Positions 12,118 to 24,877 of a stretch of DNA of 64,000 bases are shown here, piece by piece. A model generated the notes under the pieces. It saw only the letters and a list, made by a program, of their open reading frames with translations, ran no database searches and was not told where the DNA came from. The translations under genes and the position numbers were made by a program. Source of the DNA: Dryas octopetala (taxonomy: Eukaryota > Streptophyta > Magnoliopsida > Rosales > Rosaceae); assembly GCA_963921425.1 (NCBI GenBank), contig OY992835.1, positions 7,440,001-7,504,000 of the forward strand, given 5' to 3'. How positions within the stretch are numbered: position 1 is the first letter of the stretch; every line of letters begins with the position of its first letter.

Positions 12118-13763
12118 TGTTGGTAATTTTTAACAACAATATTAAAACCTTGCAAGTGCACAAATCAAATGATAGTATAGTAAGCAAGCAAGGGTCATTC
12201 CCACAGAGATTGTAATCTAAAGAGATATTTATCAATGTCACACAAAGAAAACTAGAACACAATTAAACACGAAAACAAAATAAAGATTGAAATCACAAGG
12301 ACTTCCACACACACGCCAACACCAAAGGGGTTTTGATTTAATTTTGTAAATAAAACAAAACAAGCAAAAGAAAACAAAACAAAATTTAAATTAGAGTTTA
12401 AGAGAAATTGGTTTAAAATCAATCAAGAACAATAGCTAGGACTCACTATCCACCTCCAAACAATCAATCAATCCATAAACAACAATAGATAATCAATTTC
12501 TAGCAAGCATATGATGACGACACTCACAACAAGATCATGGCATTTGACTCTAGTTGTATGATTCTTTCTTAAGTGTATGTAAGGTGTATGGCATTTACAT
12601 CAATACGTGTATTCTTAATTGAAATCCAGTATGGCATCTACTCAAATTAACAATCAAAAATCCATTAAGCTCAAAGAGAATATGAGTGTCACAAAAACCC
12701 TAAAACATGGCATTTGTTATTAGGAATTCAAGAATCGATTTCTCATAACTAGTTCTTAACCCAATTATTCGTTGCAAACAAGAGCACATTCAATATGGCA
12801 ATTGACATATGTTCTACAACAATTTAATTCCGATACATGCTTCAAAGTTAGCTACTCAAAGAATCAAAATATCAGAATTCACATAATATAGAGAAACCGA
12901 AATCATCACGCTTGTAGAAACTGAAAAATCCATTCAAACTTGTTTATAGAATTGAAATCATGTTTAGGGCTTCAAGATTAAGCCCTAACTAACAAGAAAT
13001 TAGTTACTCATGTTCTTGGATGAACTCAAAAATAAATACATAAGAACTGAAAATTCAAAGAAGAAAGGAAAAGAAAGAACTCGCTGGCAGCTTTCTCCTC
13101 TTGTCGTTGCTCTCCTTAGGACGTCAATCCGCTGGTATAGGGCCTTGGCTGGCTTTTTATATGACTTAAATCAAAGTCCTAAACCCTCAAATTGACTGAA
13201 AAGTCGTCCAAGAAGTCTTGGTAAACAAGGAATCCAAATAGGAAAGTAAAGATCACAATTCCTAACTCCACAAGGAAATACAGCTCAGCCCAATTGTCAC
13301 ACGATTTGGGGATCTTTGGCCTTCTAGAAAAATCAGTAAAAATATATTTTAGAAAGATAAATGTCTTATCTTTCCAACCATATATGGCACGTAACTTGGA
13401 AAATTCGAGAAGGCTTCCGTTTCTTCATATTCACGTAACATGTACGAAACTGTCCTGTCTGCACGTGGGCTAACTTTACTTGTAAAACTGCAAGTGGGCT
13501 AACTTTACTTGTAAAACTGTACCAATTGGCTCGGTAATAAATTCTAGAAAAATCACAGATTGAACTTCAAGGTGTTAGGTTTCATTTCCAATTGGCCTTG
13601 CGCTAAAATTCCTCCGAAAAGTTGATTTTCCCTTAAAAACCTTCTATGAGCGCAGAAAAGCTGAAAATCAGAAAAGTGAAGTAATAAACCCTTTTTAAAT
13701 CTAATTCTTCTACAAAACCTAAGTAAAAAGAGTACATAAATGAGTATATTTATGGACTTATCA
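12118..13763 (-). repeat. 5' LTR of the Athila-like element
   Basis: 1646 bp, 29 bp longer than its partner because one stretch ending TTACTTGTAAAACTG is tandemly duplicated at about 13467-13524. On the minus strand a TATA box (TATAAAAAGCC, near 13154-13164) lies in a sensible promoter position. Confidence 0.95.
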
Positions 13764-14414
13764 CGACTCGAGTTACTGTAACAATCGTTTCTTTTATCTT
13801 CTTCCTGCAAGGCTGCAGCAACCATGAAGAGCGACCTCCATCACTGGCCAACGCTCACCATCTCCTCTCTCTAAAACCAAATTTGAAAAAATAAAATAAA
13901 ATAAAAAATAATTCGAAAACCCAGATTTGGGTTTTTCTCTAAATGGGTTGAGAGGGAAGGGGGGAGAGAGAAAGACAGAGAAAAGAGACAAAGATGAGAT
14001 GTCAGTGGGAGAGGTGGAGGATGGTGCTGGGCAACGTGATTTTTTTTCATTGGATTTTGTTGGGTTTACTGCTACATCTGCTGAGTTTGTTGGATCTATT
14101 GAGATTGTTGCATCTGTTGGGTTTACTGTAGTGGTGGGGGATGAGGGCGTCGGCAGCTGGGATGGTGAGTGATGCGGCAACGATGGGACATTGGTTGGCT
14201 GGGGAGGAAGGAAGGGAAGGGAGGGGCAATGGTTGGCTAGGGAAGAGAAAAAAAAAAAAAACTACAGAAAAAAAAGGATTTTATATGGAGGTTATTTTTT
14301 ACATTTCAAATGCAAAAGGGTTATAAAAGTTATATTTTGGGCTGGGAGGTCAAAATAGTTTATGAGGTATTAAAAGGGTATATTGAATAAAATTACTTAT
14401 AGAAAATTGTCATA

Positions 14415-14622
14415 GAGCAGTGCTAGGGATCCCAAATTTATATTCCAAATTTGAATCTCAAATAACGTGTCAGTATTTTATCAATTCATACATGACCCAC
14501 CCATTATTTATTTCACTACAAGTACAACACCAACATATTTAATGACATATCATTAGATGCGATAGATGCAATATAAATTTATACATTTAGGATATAAATT
14601 GGGCATCCTAGCATTATTTTTT
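14415..14622. mobile_element. Small inverted-repeat element (MITE)
   Basis: The left end TGCTAGGGATCCCAAATTTA faces a right end whose complement reads TGCTAGGATGCCCAATTTAT. It is about 205 bp long, AT-rich and without coding capacity. I could not fix a target-site duplication, so the superfamily is unknown. Confidence 0.6.
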
Positions 14623-14998
14623 GCGATATAGTTGGTTACCAAAAACTAGAAAAATTATTGGTGTCAGTGTAGTGCAACAACAGAGGGACCCCACATCCAA
14701 GGACCCTTTTTTTTTTTTTTTTTTCACATCTCATTGTAGAACAGAATGTGGCAAGCGAATGAAATTAAGAAGTTTGAGTGTTAACTGGTGCCTGGTTTCA
14801 GAAAGAGCTTTTCATCCTCAACCTCTACTTAGGCGTCTGTTGTGTTCTCACTACTGATACTAGATAGAGCATCTAGAACAGTTATTCGCTGGGCTTATCG
14901 TTTTTTGTTTTATTTGCTTTCCTTTCATGTTGTATCTAGGCCTAATTTGTTGGGCTCCACTTGTCTTTGGTCTGAGGTTAGGCTGCTCTTGTTTGTTT

Positions 14999-15843
14999 GA
15001 GAGCAGTTTTGCTCACCCCCTTTAACTCAGGTGTATGCTCACCCGCCATCTAAAATGCTGCCATGTGTTTAAAAATATGACCATGAGTTAATCCCTTATA
15101 TCTAATTATTACTCAACAATAAACAATTTATATAAAACATTTTAAAATATTTAAAACTTCAAAATTAGGAAAAAAAAAAAAAAAGCTTAAGAAAACCCAT
15201 AGCCCACCCACGTGTGCATTTCCCCACTAGCCTCCCCCCCCTTCTTCTTCCTTCTCCTCCTTCCTCATCCCAGACCTTCTGCAACTAAACCCCAAGTTTT
15301 GGGCTTTGGTGATGACATGAGCCTTATATGAAAGGTAGATATCAGATTCAGTTTCCTTGTGACCAAAAAAAAAAAAAAAGGTATATGCTTCTAAAATTTA
15401 ATGTGCTTTCTACCTAATTATAAAGATAAAAACCATTGTGGTTGTTTTTGTTTTGGGTAGAGGAAAAAAAACATGTAAGCTTGAAAGAGATGTGAGAGGG
15501 CTAAAGTTTTGGGCTTTGGGTTCTTTTTTTCGATCGGTGATGACCTGACCTTGGGGTTTAGTTGCAGAAGGTCTGGGATGAGGAAGGAGGAGAAGGAAGA
15601 AGAAGGGGCGGGGGCTGATGGGGAGATGCACACGTGGGTGGTCTATGGGTTTTCTTAAGTTCTTTTTTTTTTTTTAATTTTGAAGTTTTAAATATTTTAA
15701 AATGTTTTATATGTATTGTTTATTGTTGAGTAATAATTAAATATAAGGGGTTAACTCATGGTTACATTTTTAAACACATATCAACTTTTTAGATGGGAGG
15801 TGAGCATACACTTGAGTTAAAAGGGGTGAGCAAAACTGCACTC
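14999..15843. mobile_element. Mutator-like foldback MITE, 845 bp
   Basis: The ends read GAGAGCAGTTTTGCTCACCC and, on the complement of the right end, GAGTGCAGTTTTGCTCACCC. A perfect 9-bp duplication TGTTTGTTT flanks it (14990-14998 and 15844-15852). Most of the length pairs with itself: CTTCTTCTTCCTTCTCC near 15241 faces GGAGAAGGAAGAAGAAGG near 15588. It has no transposase. Confidence 0.85.
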
Positions 15844-16165
15844 TGTTTGTTTATGTCCTTTAGGCCTCTTCTTTGATTACAGAAAATAAAAGTGTGAGGC
15901 GCTGCCGGTGTGCTTTGCGAGGTTTTGTTGAATGCAAATAATTATTTTGGTGTTTATAATTAATGAAGGAGCAAATTATAATTTAATATCTTAATTTTAT
16001 ATGTTGTTTCAAATTAGTATCTCAATTTTGAAAACTTATAAAAAAATATCTCAACTTTCATTTTATGTCAAAATAATACTTCCGTTAAGTTTTCTGTCAA
16101 TGATAACATTATCTACTGAAGTGATATGAGTATTTTCGTCTTTTCATCTTCTTTAAAAAAAAAAA

Positions 16166-16891
16166 AAAACTGCTATTTGTACACCCTCTATTCACTTTGT
16201 GAAATTACCACAATCACCCATTATTAAAAGACAATAAAGGACAACATATTTAAAAAAAACAAAACAAAACTCAAAACCACCAGCCAACCCTTACCGGCCA
16301 CTGCCCTTCTCGCCGGAGGTCGAGCCCCATGCCACCGGCTCCCTCATCTCTCTCTCTCTCTCTTCGCACCTTCTCTGCTCGACAGAAAGAGAGAGACCAC
16401 CAAATCAGAAGTGAGCGACCACCGATCTGGAGGCCGGTAAGGTCGCCGCCTCCCTTTCTGTTAGGCTGAGGAGGTGCGAAGAGAGAAAGAAAGAGAGAGG
16501 AAAAGAGGAAAAGAGGAAGAGAGAGAAGGAGAGAGAAATAAAGGGGGAGAAGGGGCCGACGGTGTGGGTCCGACCGCCGGCGATGGGCGGCATAGTGGGT
16601 GGAGGCTTGCGGGGTGGCTTGTTTCAGCATTTTTTTTTTTTGTTCTTTTTTTTTTTTTTTTAATTTAAAAATTCACATTTGGGGTGAGGTGTGTAGTTTA
16701 GATGTGTTAGTGGGGTGTGTAGTGTTTTTGGTTGGGTGGGTAGTGAGAAATTTGGTGAGATTAACTAGGTTGATGTATTTTGGTAATGGGAGAGGGGTGT
16801 GTAAAAGAGAAATTTTAAATTTTAAAAAATAGTAGGAGGTGTGTAGGAAAACTGATATGCAAAAAAAAAAGGTGTGCAAATAGCAGCTCTA
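16166..16891. mobile_element. Second foldback element of the GCTGCTATTTGCACACC family
   Basis: The left end ACTGCTATTTGTACACC faces the right end GGTGTGCAAATAGCAGCTC, the same ends as the element at 1523-2413. The interior has CT-rich (16350-16460) and GA-rich (16470-16550) blocks rather than the C-rich/G-rich arms of the first copy. The flanks are A-rich, so the TSD is unclear. Confidence 0.65.
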
Positions 16892-16910
16892 AAAAAGAAA
16901 CATATCTTCT

Positions 16911-17075
16911 TCCTCCTTTCCCTCCCCCCACCCAATCACCCCCCATCCCAGCCCCTCCCCCTCACCGCCCCTCTCCTCCCCAACCCAGCCCCTCCCCACC
17001 CCTTCACCCAGCCCCCCTACCTCCCTCCCTCCCCTCCACCCAGCCCCGACCCACCCTACCTCCTTTCTCCCATGG
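16911..17075. repeat. C-rich low-complexity tract
   Basis: CCCCTCCCC, CCCAGCCC and CACCC runs lie just outside the foldback element and resemble the C-rich arm of its relative at 1610-1740. The proline-rich open frame through it is not taken as a gene. Confidence 0.6.
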
Positions 17076-17654
17076 CGTCCATAAATGTTCTCCTCAGGGA
17101 CAAATTTGAGAAAATATAAGAACTTATTGGATAATTACGTTGAATTGAATGTGTAATTACCTAAATAAATAACTCATTCCCTCCTTTTATTAAAAAAATA
17201 CGACCATTGAATTTATGTTATTTCCCTTTTTATTATTTTTTAGATTTTTTTAGTTGAGTCATTAAAAGTTTTCCTTTTTCTTATTAGCTATTGTGTCACG
17301 TCAGTCTATGGAGAAAAACCTCCACGTCAGCTTTGTTTAAAGCTCTCGGATTTTATTAGATCCGAAGGCTCAAAAGCATCGTAAACGTCTCTGTCAGTTT
17401 GTCCTATGATGCTAACCCTAAGGACGTGTTGGTATGACATACAGATTCTTACTACAGAATTTTTCAAGGTATAGATTGTTCAACAATCTTTCTTATGCCC
17501 CGCCAGTTTGGCTCTGCTTCTAGCTTTCTTGTGTCTCAAGTCTCATATTTCGAGTTCATTCATTAGTAAACTGAACTGTCAATGCCCAACTTTGGCTGAT
17601 TCTGTATATTGTGTTATACTGACGAGACGACTCTGCAAAACCCAAAACCCTAAG

Positions 17655-20600
17655 ATGGATTTGGAATTTTCTCAACAATTACAAGAACAAGCCCTTAGTA
17701 TTCTAAGTTCGAATGAAGAGCAGCAAATGGAGGCATTCTTTTCTCATCTCAATTTCCCCCAAGAACCCCAAAGATCTCAAGCATATAGTCTTTTACACTG
17801 TTGCAAAAAACACTTCCCCGATTTGCTATTCATTAAGCTATGTTATGTGTTTCGATGCAGCCCTTGTGTGGACACTCGAGCCATGTCTGCACATGTACTT
17901 CGTCTTGTCGGAGTTTGTGACCTTTGGTCTAAGTTGTCTTTGAATGCTCAAATTAACATCAAGAACCACTTTCTTGTTTGTCTTCAAAAAGAAGTTTCAA
18001 TGCCGACTTTAAGGATAATTTGCGGCATTGTATCTGAAATGGTGTCAGAGATTTATAAGGCTGGCAATGAATGGCCAGAACTCATTAATTATTTATTGAA
18101 TTCTATTCAATCGGATTCTGAAAAGTTTCAGCAATCTGCTTTGTGGGTGTTTGCTTATTTGCCAAAAGGATACCGGCCTTTTATTTGTGAAGCTTTAGTT
18201 TCTAGCCTTGAACCTATACACTTGGGATTTTTACATGCATTGAATTCACCAAATGCTGATATTCAGGTAACAACATTTGGTTCTGTGGTCAGTTTGATAC
18301 ATTTGTTTACTAATTCATCAGGGCGGAATTGGTTTCATGACCTTCTGAGAGCAATGATGGTTGGACTGTTTAGTTTGTTAAGTCACTCGAAAGAGGCCTA
18401 TGCTCGCGGGGCTATCAAGGAGTTAATAATGTTGGTAATGGAAGAGCCACAAATCTTGAAGCCATACCTTAATGATCTAGTACTTGACATGCTTAAGATA
18501 GCAGAGAACGAAAATGTGAAAGAGGAAACAAAAGTGTTTGTTGAAAAATTTTTGCTCACCATGGCAGAAGTGAGAGATCTGGCACCAATGATGAGGGAGC
18601 TACCTCATCAGATTTTGGTTAGGCTTCTCACAATCCCAATGAAACAGCTTCTCTATATAAATGACAACAATGCATGGTACAACCTGGGAAGCCAGCAGGG
18701 TGAGAATGATGGGAAGATAGATCCAAACAGATATGGAATTGCATACCTACAAAAGATTTCAACTGCCTTAGGTGAACGGACAATAGCGCCCATTGCTTTT
18801 GATTTGTTCTTAGAGTACTTAGATGATTCCAACTGGAAGAAGCGTTATGCAGGAATTTCTATGCTAGCTGTTATTGCAGAGGAGTGCTCAAGTGAATTGG
18901 TAATAGCTTTAAGCGAGGTTTAGTGCTTGATTCACGTTTAGATATTATTTTAACTGATATTTAGGAATATATGTGTGATATAAACTATTGCACTTCCTTA
19001 AAGTATAATGATCGAGGGAAACCAATAGTTAGTTTAACTGAGTTACCTACCAGTCTTATGTAAAAAAAAGTTCAACTTGCTTCCTTTTGATATAGATCAA
19101 TGAATTAATATGTGCATACCAATAAAGGATAAAGGAATATTCAATACACCATATACAGTTTCTTTTTTTCTTTGTACATTGCGTATCCTATTTGCATATC
19201 TGGCCTGAGATTGTAGGGTTTAAGGTTTGTTAATGATAGGCTAGGTTATGTACTGACAGTCTGAGCTCTATCTAGTGTACAATTTTCTTTTTTGAAACTT
19301 AATATATATGTATGTACATAGTTTAGTAACTCGGGCATCCAGTACCTGTTATTTAATGATTGTATGTAATCTTTAAATATTTGGTGTCTCTCAATCCATT
19401 CTACTACTGCAGGTACTGATGAAAAATTATTTCGACCAACTTACATCCATTATTTTGAAGTCATTCCAAGATCCCCATCCTCGAGTTTGTTGGGCAGCTT
19501 GTAATTTTATGCAACTGCCTACAACCCTGGTCGAGGCTATGCAAATTCTCCATCATTTGAGGATTGTTCCGGCACTGGTTACTGCACTTGACCAACATCC
19601 AATTCCAAGAGTGAAGGTACAGGGGTTATGAATTTACTATGAGTTCTATTTAGTGATTTTCGCGTTTGTTTTTAATCAAATATGTTTTCCAGCCACTCAT
19701 CATGGTGATCATAATGCCATATAATATATGACTATTTAGTGTATAGTTTTATCCATATGCCTCTATTCTTTTTGCATATGACCATCTAACCCTGAAGGTT
19801 GAATGTGAACTGAAAAGCTATCAAGTAAAATTGAACAAATGATAGACTTTATTGGTAGAAACTTAGTTGGTAAACTAGAATTATATAGATTTCATATCAT
19901 TTTCAGCATTCCCCTGGTATATGGATCTTAGTTCATAGGCAAGATTCATACAGATTTCATATGTTTAGGCTGTGGTAAATTGCTCTCTCTCTCTCTCTCA
20001 CTCTCTCACTCATGTTTCTTCTATGATTCTATCTTATTCTCTACCAGTAACACTTTTCTCCTCTTACTTTTTCATTATTACGTTTGCTATGATTAATAAT
20101 GCTTTCAGATAGTATAATCTATTATATCATTATTCCCATACTACAATTATATAATCTAGTTATAATAATTCAGAATATATCATGGCAAATATGATGCTGT
20201 ATCCTTGCATTTTTGTTCATCATACCAAGTCAAAGATAGAATTGTTGGTTTCTCTCTCAAGGTTAACCTTTTACAGCCTCTTTCATTGTTTTCGAACCAG
20301 AGAACAGGTTTATTTATTGAAAAAGATTGATTAATGATCCTCATATGCATGTATTACATTTCTCTCATACTACTGCACATTGCCGCCTAATTTGATCATG
20401 TATTTTTTTGTTAATTAATCTATCTTCAATTATTTTTCTGTGAATTTTTTTCTATTATTCCTCTTGTCTCACTTGCTTCTTGAACATTGAATTTCATCTA
20501 AACTTTCTTTGTTTATTGAAATGCCCCATTAATTATTTAATTGCAAGCAACAGCTAGAACTGATGGACCTCAATCTGTTTGCTTTCAGGAACAAGCTGAG

Positions 20601-20693
20601 TCAGCACTACTATACTTGTTAAAGAATGTTCCTTTAGATAGCTTAAGAATGCACACAGACTTGGATACTATATTGAGCAAACTGCAGAAATAA
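17655..20693 (+). CDS. Importin-5-like HEAT-repeat protein, short form
   Basis: Three exons: 17655-18899, 19413-19616 and 20589-20693, all phase 0, giving about 517 residues. The start MDLEFSQQLQEQ is preferred over an upstream in-frame ATG at 17508 because it matches the usual N-terminus length. The protein is a row of HEAT helices throughout. QRSQAYSLL and DTRAMSAHVLRL near the start, NEWPELINYL, the region after AMMVGLF, and SFQDPHPRVCWAACNF in exon 2 follow importin-5/karyopherin-beta3. Family knowledge: importin-5 carries ribosomal proteins and histones into the nucleus with Ran. Full-length members are about 1,100 residues, so this one stops after roughly the first half, just past the DPHPRV repeat. 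It may be a truncated paralogue lacking the C-terminal cargo arch, or a degrading copy. A donor a few codons later (after GAG, 18920) is possible for exon 1 but fits the family less well. Confidence 0.8.
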
Positions 20694-22062
20694 CCACAGG
20701 TACTTATTATAAATTTGTGAAATAATTAATGCCATCTATAAGACCATTGTACGTACGTATATATCACATGAAAGTCATTATATACATAAATACATATATA
20801 TATATTTATATATGCATTTAAGTGATACCTAAGTTGATCAAGGACTTGTATCTCAATTGTTAGATTAGATATGAACGACTAAGATGATCGAATAATAGGT
20901 GACAGTCGATAAGACAATTAGATTCAACAAATCACCCCAAGAATATTAATTCAATCACTTTAAACACAATGATATATATTCCTCTCTAAAATTTATATTA
21001 AAAATATTCTATAATTTTATTCTTAACAATTGGAGTTGGATGGTTAATTGGCCGGAAACTTTTGAGACTTTTCTCTCTCAGTGTCATTAGGCATTTGAAA
21101 AGAAAACTAAAAGGAAATGCTTGATTAGATGTATAGTGTAGAGGGATCTAAACTCTCATTTCAGTTTAGAAATGTTAATTAATTAGATTTTTCTTTTGGC
21201 ACTAGAATTAAATGAAATGGGTTCATATCGAAACAAGAAATAGAAATACATATTGATAAACTGGAAATGGCAGAATAATTCTACAATGTTCACTAGAGAT
21301 TGCTCAATATTAATTGTCCTAGATGTTCATAGTTAGTAGTTATTTATCACTAGTGATAATTAATGATCTTTGAAAGTACTCATAGTAAGGTACACCAGGT
21401 TCTTCTTCTTAAGTTATTTGGTTAAAAATCCCTTCCAATATTCTATCCAATGAATTTTCACAAAATGTGAAACGAATAGACAAAAGTTAGCGATTTCTTG
21501 TTTCTGCTAGCTGATGCTCCCCTAAAAAATGATACAAGGAATACTCTCCTAATTTTCGATGTTAGTTTTATAGACATTATAGGCTCATTCCTAACAGATT
21601 AAGTTTTTGGGGAATAGTTGTCTATTATAGCATCAGAACTCTTCTTGCAGGAGGTCCTAAGTTTGAAACCTCCAATCTCTATACCTACTTTGTTGGTTTA
21701 CAAGGTGTTGGATGATATTGCATATATATGCTTATCTATGTCTGCATTTGTTTTCCTCTCCACGCACAGAGCTGTACGTGAGGGATTTGATACATTGTTG
21801 GCATATTTTCTAACAACTTAAGCTTTTGGGTCTAGTGGTTGTCTAAAACAAAAATCTAAAAGGAAAAGTAAAATCTGTGCAAGTAGGCATTTCGACCCAT
21901 AGACTATGGAATCATGTGCTCCAATTAAAAAAATGCATGGTCTTTTGCTTCAATTAAATCATGTGCTTCAGTAGAGAGGTTAGTCCCTCATGGAAAGTAG
22001 TAGCAGAAGAAAAACCTAGTCGAAAACTGATCGAAATTGTACAACTGATTAAAATTATGTTG
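20694..22062. other. Intergenic, no gene seen
   Basis: AT-rich DNA downstream of the importin-like gene. Open frames are short and lack family features. A 67-codon frame near 21618 is not convincing. Confidence 0.5.
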
Positions 22063-24877
22063 TAGAAGGCAGGTATATGTACGTTCTTATACCACGTCAA
22101 GCATTAACTTTTATAGAGTTGGATTTATATGAGCTATATATAGTTGGGGCTATATTATATAGGATTCAATCAGTTTGAGTTGAATTTTTCATTAATTTTT
22201 TAAATAAATTGCACTGAAAATCAATCGGAATTCACCACTTTGAAAAAATTTGAAGACAAGAACTAATAATGTGATTCTGAATATATAAGAGAATAACTTA
22301 GCAAACATGAATCCTATTATATGTATTCTGAATTCGAAATAATCACTAGGGTATAAAATTTGAAAAAATGTAGATGTTAAATTTCCTCTAAGGCAAAGTT
22401 TATGGTCATACATCTCTTTAATTGACTGTAGGTTAGAGCTTATTATTCTTAGATTTTTCCCCACTGATTAAGTTAAAATTCCCGAGTTGGTGGACCAAAC
22501 ACCTAATGGGTTAGGGCCTCTTACAAATGTTAACATCCCAAAATCTAGCATTAATTATATATGCAGCTTCAAGTAAGATAATTAGACTATTACAATTTAC
22601 ACTATGTTTGGTAGGAATATACATATATACTTAAAGATGACATATGCAGAAAAGAATTCTTGGGAATTCGAGGGTTTCATGAACAAAGGTGGAGCCAAGA
22701 TGCCATTGAGATAACATCGAGACAGTCCAGATGGACCTGACACATTGCCAAGTAGTAGGAGTTTCTTAGGTAGTGTGTACTAGGTTAGGGTTAGGAGAAT
22801 GAACTAGCATAACTTTCTTGACTCAGACTTTGTTGGAGATTTAAGAGATCAACCATTGTGTCCTTGGGCTTTTAATGAGCATAAATGAATGTAGATGAGG
22901 TGAAATGATCAAAATACCTTAGGTGTCTCCTTGGTCAAGTGTTATATGTTCGTGGGCAAATTTTATTTTTCATGTGATAGTCATACGTGATCGACCTCCC
23001 TCTCGCAGCATGTATGTGGAGCTCACATTTGTATGATGGAGGAACCCACATGTTTATTGTAAGAGGAAAGTCGCATATGATTGTCACATGGAAAAATTCC
23101 TTGCTGGTGGGCGACCGCACACTATTTAGTTGACTGCCATGTAGCAGTGGTAGACCAAAAATGCCCAATAGACCCCATTTAAGAAGTCAGCAGATTGAAA
23201 GAATACAAAGGTCCCAAGCCACTCCTGTATGGTTAATCATAGACTTCACTCAAGTGATTGAGCCTTCCGAATTTTCGAATTTTGAAGGCTCTAGCATAGA
23301 GTCATTGTGCTATCTTCTTATAAAAGGCAGAGTGGATCACAGCAGCAGAACATGATCTCTCATGGGAAGGGGTATATGTTTGGCCAGCTAAAGTTTATAA
23401 AGTTAGAGGTTTATACTGAATCTAAAATTAGAGATTTATAAAGTTGGCCAGCTAAGCAATGATGATAAACAAGGTGAGTGTAGTGGTAGAAGGCAGGCAT
23501 TAGTTTTACAGAATAGGGTATATATGAACTATATATAGTTGGGGCTATACAATATAGGATTTAAATCCATTTGAGTTGTAAACAATGCAAGAGAAACTTT
23601 TAATAATTTTTTTAATAAATTTTTTTCTCAAATTTTCGTTGATACTAAGTGCATCAATACTATATATATTTATATATTTCACTGAAAATCAATCAGAATG
23701 CATCTGAATTCACCACTTCTTTGAAAAAATTTGAAGACAAGAACTAATATTGTGATTCTGAATATGTAAGAGAAGAACTTAGAAAACATGAATCCCATTA
23801 CAGTATATTGTATTCTGAAATCGAAATAATCACTAGGATATAAAATTTGAAGACAATGTACGTAGATCTTAATTTTCCCTGAAGACAAAGTGAGTCTTTT
23901 ATGGTCATACACCTCTTCAATTAACTGTGTAGGTTAGAGCTTTTGTATTATTTTTACATTTTAATTTCTCCACTGATTGAGTTAAAAATCTGAAACTTCC
24001 CAAGCTTGGTAGGCCAAACACCTAAAGGTTAAGGCCTCTTACAATTTTAGCATCCCAAAACTAGCACCATGCAGCTTAAATTAAGATAATTAGGCCATTA
24101 AAGTACGCTTGGTAGGAATGTATCATTAGGAGGATTCAGTGTTGGCAAATTTTATCTGTACTTAACTATATATGACATATGGCAACGAGAATTCTCAGGA
24201 ACTCAAGGGTTTCATGAACAAAGACAGAGCAAAGATACAATTGAGATAGCATCGAGACAGTTCGCATGGACCTCACACATCGTCAAGTTGTAGGAGTTTC
24301 GTCGGTAGTGTGTACTAGGTTAGTGTTAGGAGACTGAACTAGCATAACTAATTTCCTGACTCAGACTTTGTTGGAGATTTAAGAGATCAACCATTGTGGC
24401 TCTGGGCTTTAATTTCATGAGCCTAAATGAATTTAGATGAGGTGAAATTATCAAAATACCTTAGGTGTCTTCTTGGTCAACTATTATATGAACGTACTTG
24501 GTACTTGGGACGGTCATATGAGACCTTCGATCTGTCTCATAGCATGTATGTGAGACCCACTTTTGTAGGATAGGATTCACATATTTGTTGTGAGAGAGAA
24601 GTCACATATGACTGTAAATATTCCTCGTTGGTGGGCAACCGCACACCATTTGGTTGACTGCCATGTGGCAGTGGTTGACCAAAAATGCCCAATAAACCCC
24701 ATTTTAGAAGGGGTCAGCACATTGAAAGAAATACAAAGGCCCCAAGCAACTGGAACTTTCCAACTGCTGTATGGTTTATCCTAGAGTTATTGAGCATTCC
24801 GAAAAATTCGAATTTTGAAGGCTCTAGTATGGAGCCATTGTGCTATCTTCTTATAATAGGCAGTGGATCACAGGATT
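22063..24877. repeat. Tandem duplication of a 1.3-1.4 kb non-coding segment
   Basis: 22063-23345 and 23487-24877 run in parallel. Both open with GTAGAAGGCAGG and TATATAGTTGGGGCTATA, both carry AAAATCAATC(A/G)GAAT and CCATTGTG blocks, and both end with TGTGCTATCTTCTTATAA followed by GGCAG and GTGGATCACAG. Many small indels separate the copies, so it is not recent. Each copy ends in a TATA-box-like sequence (TATAAAAGG near 23318, TATAATAGG near 24851), which suggests a duplicated promoter, but no downstream protein-coding exon could be identified. Confidence 0.75.

Larger units (their letters stand above)
2779..13763 (-). mobile_element. Athila-like Ty3/gypsy LTR retrotransposon, full length but broken
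   Basis: LTRs 2779-4395 (3') and 12118-13763 (5') begin TG and end CA, and a perfect CGACT duplication flanks the element (2774-2778 and 13764-13768). On the minus strand the order is 5' LTR, primer-binding site, gag, protease, reverse transcriptase, RNase H, integrase, about 2.3 kb of non-coding DNA, 3' LTR. Long LTRs, the DLGAS protease motif, the PBS type and a long region after integrase fit the Athila lineage, whose members often carry an env-like gene there; none is recognisable here. The LTRs differ by roughly a dozen substitutions by eye plus a 29-bp tandem duplication in the 5' LTR, so insertion is recent. gag-pol is interrupted at three or more places. Confidence 0.92.
2642..14398. 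mobile_element. Mutator-like foldback element, split by the Athila-like retrotransposon
   Basis: The terminal inverted repeats are about 80 bp long: GAGTAATTTTATTCAATATA at the left, and a complementary end ATTGAATAAAATTACTT at the right. They are flanked by the 9-bp duplication ATAGAAAAT (2633-2641 and 14399-14407). The gypsy element at 2779-13763 sits inside, so the original element is 2642-2778 plus 13769-14398, about 767 bp. A 9-bp TSD with long TIRs is the signature of Mutator-like elements. The interior right part (13790-14180) has a minus-strand open frame of 128 codons with no recognised domain, possibly captured sequence. There is no transposase, so it is non-autonomous. Confidence 0.8.

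Noticed and set aside
23250-23275. miR171-like sequence TGATTGAGCC
   Set aside because: Only the first ten bases match; no complementary arm forms a precursor hairpin.
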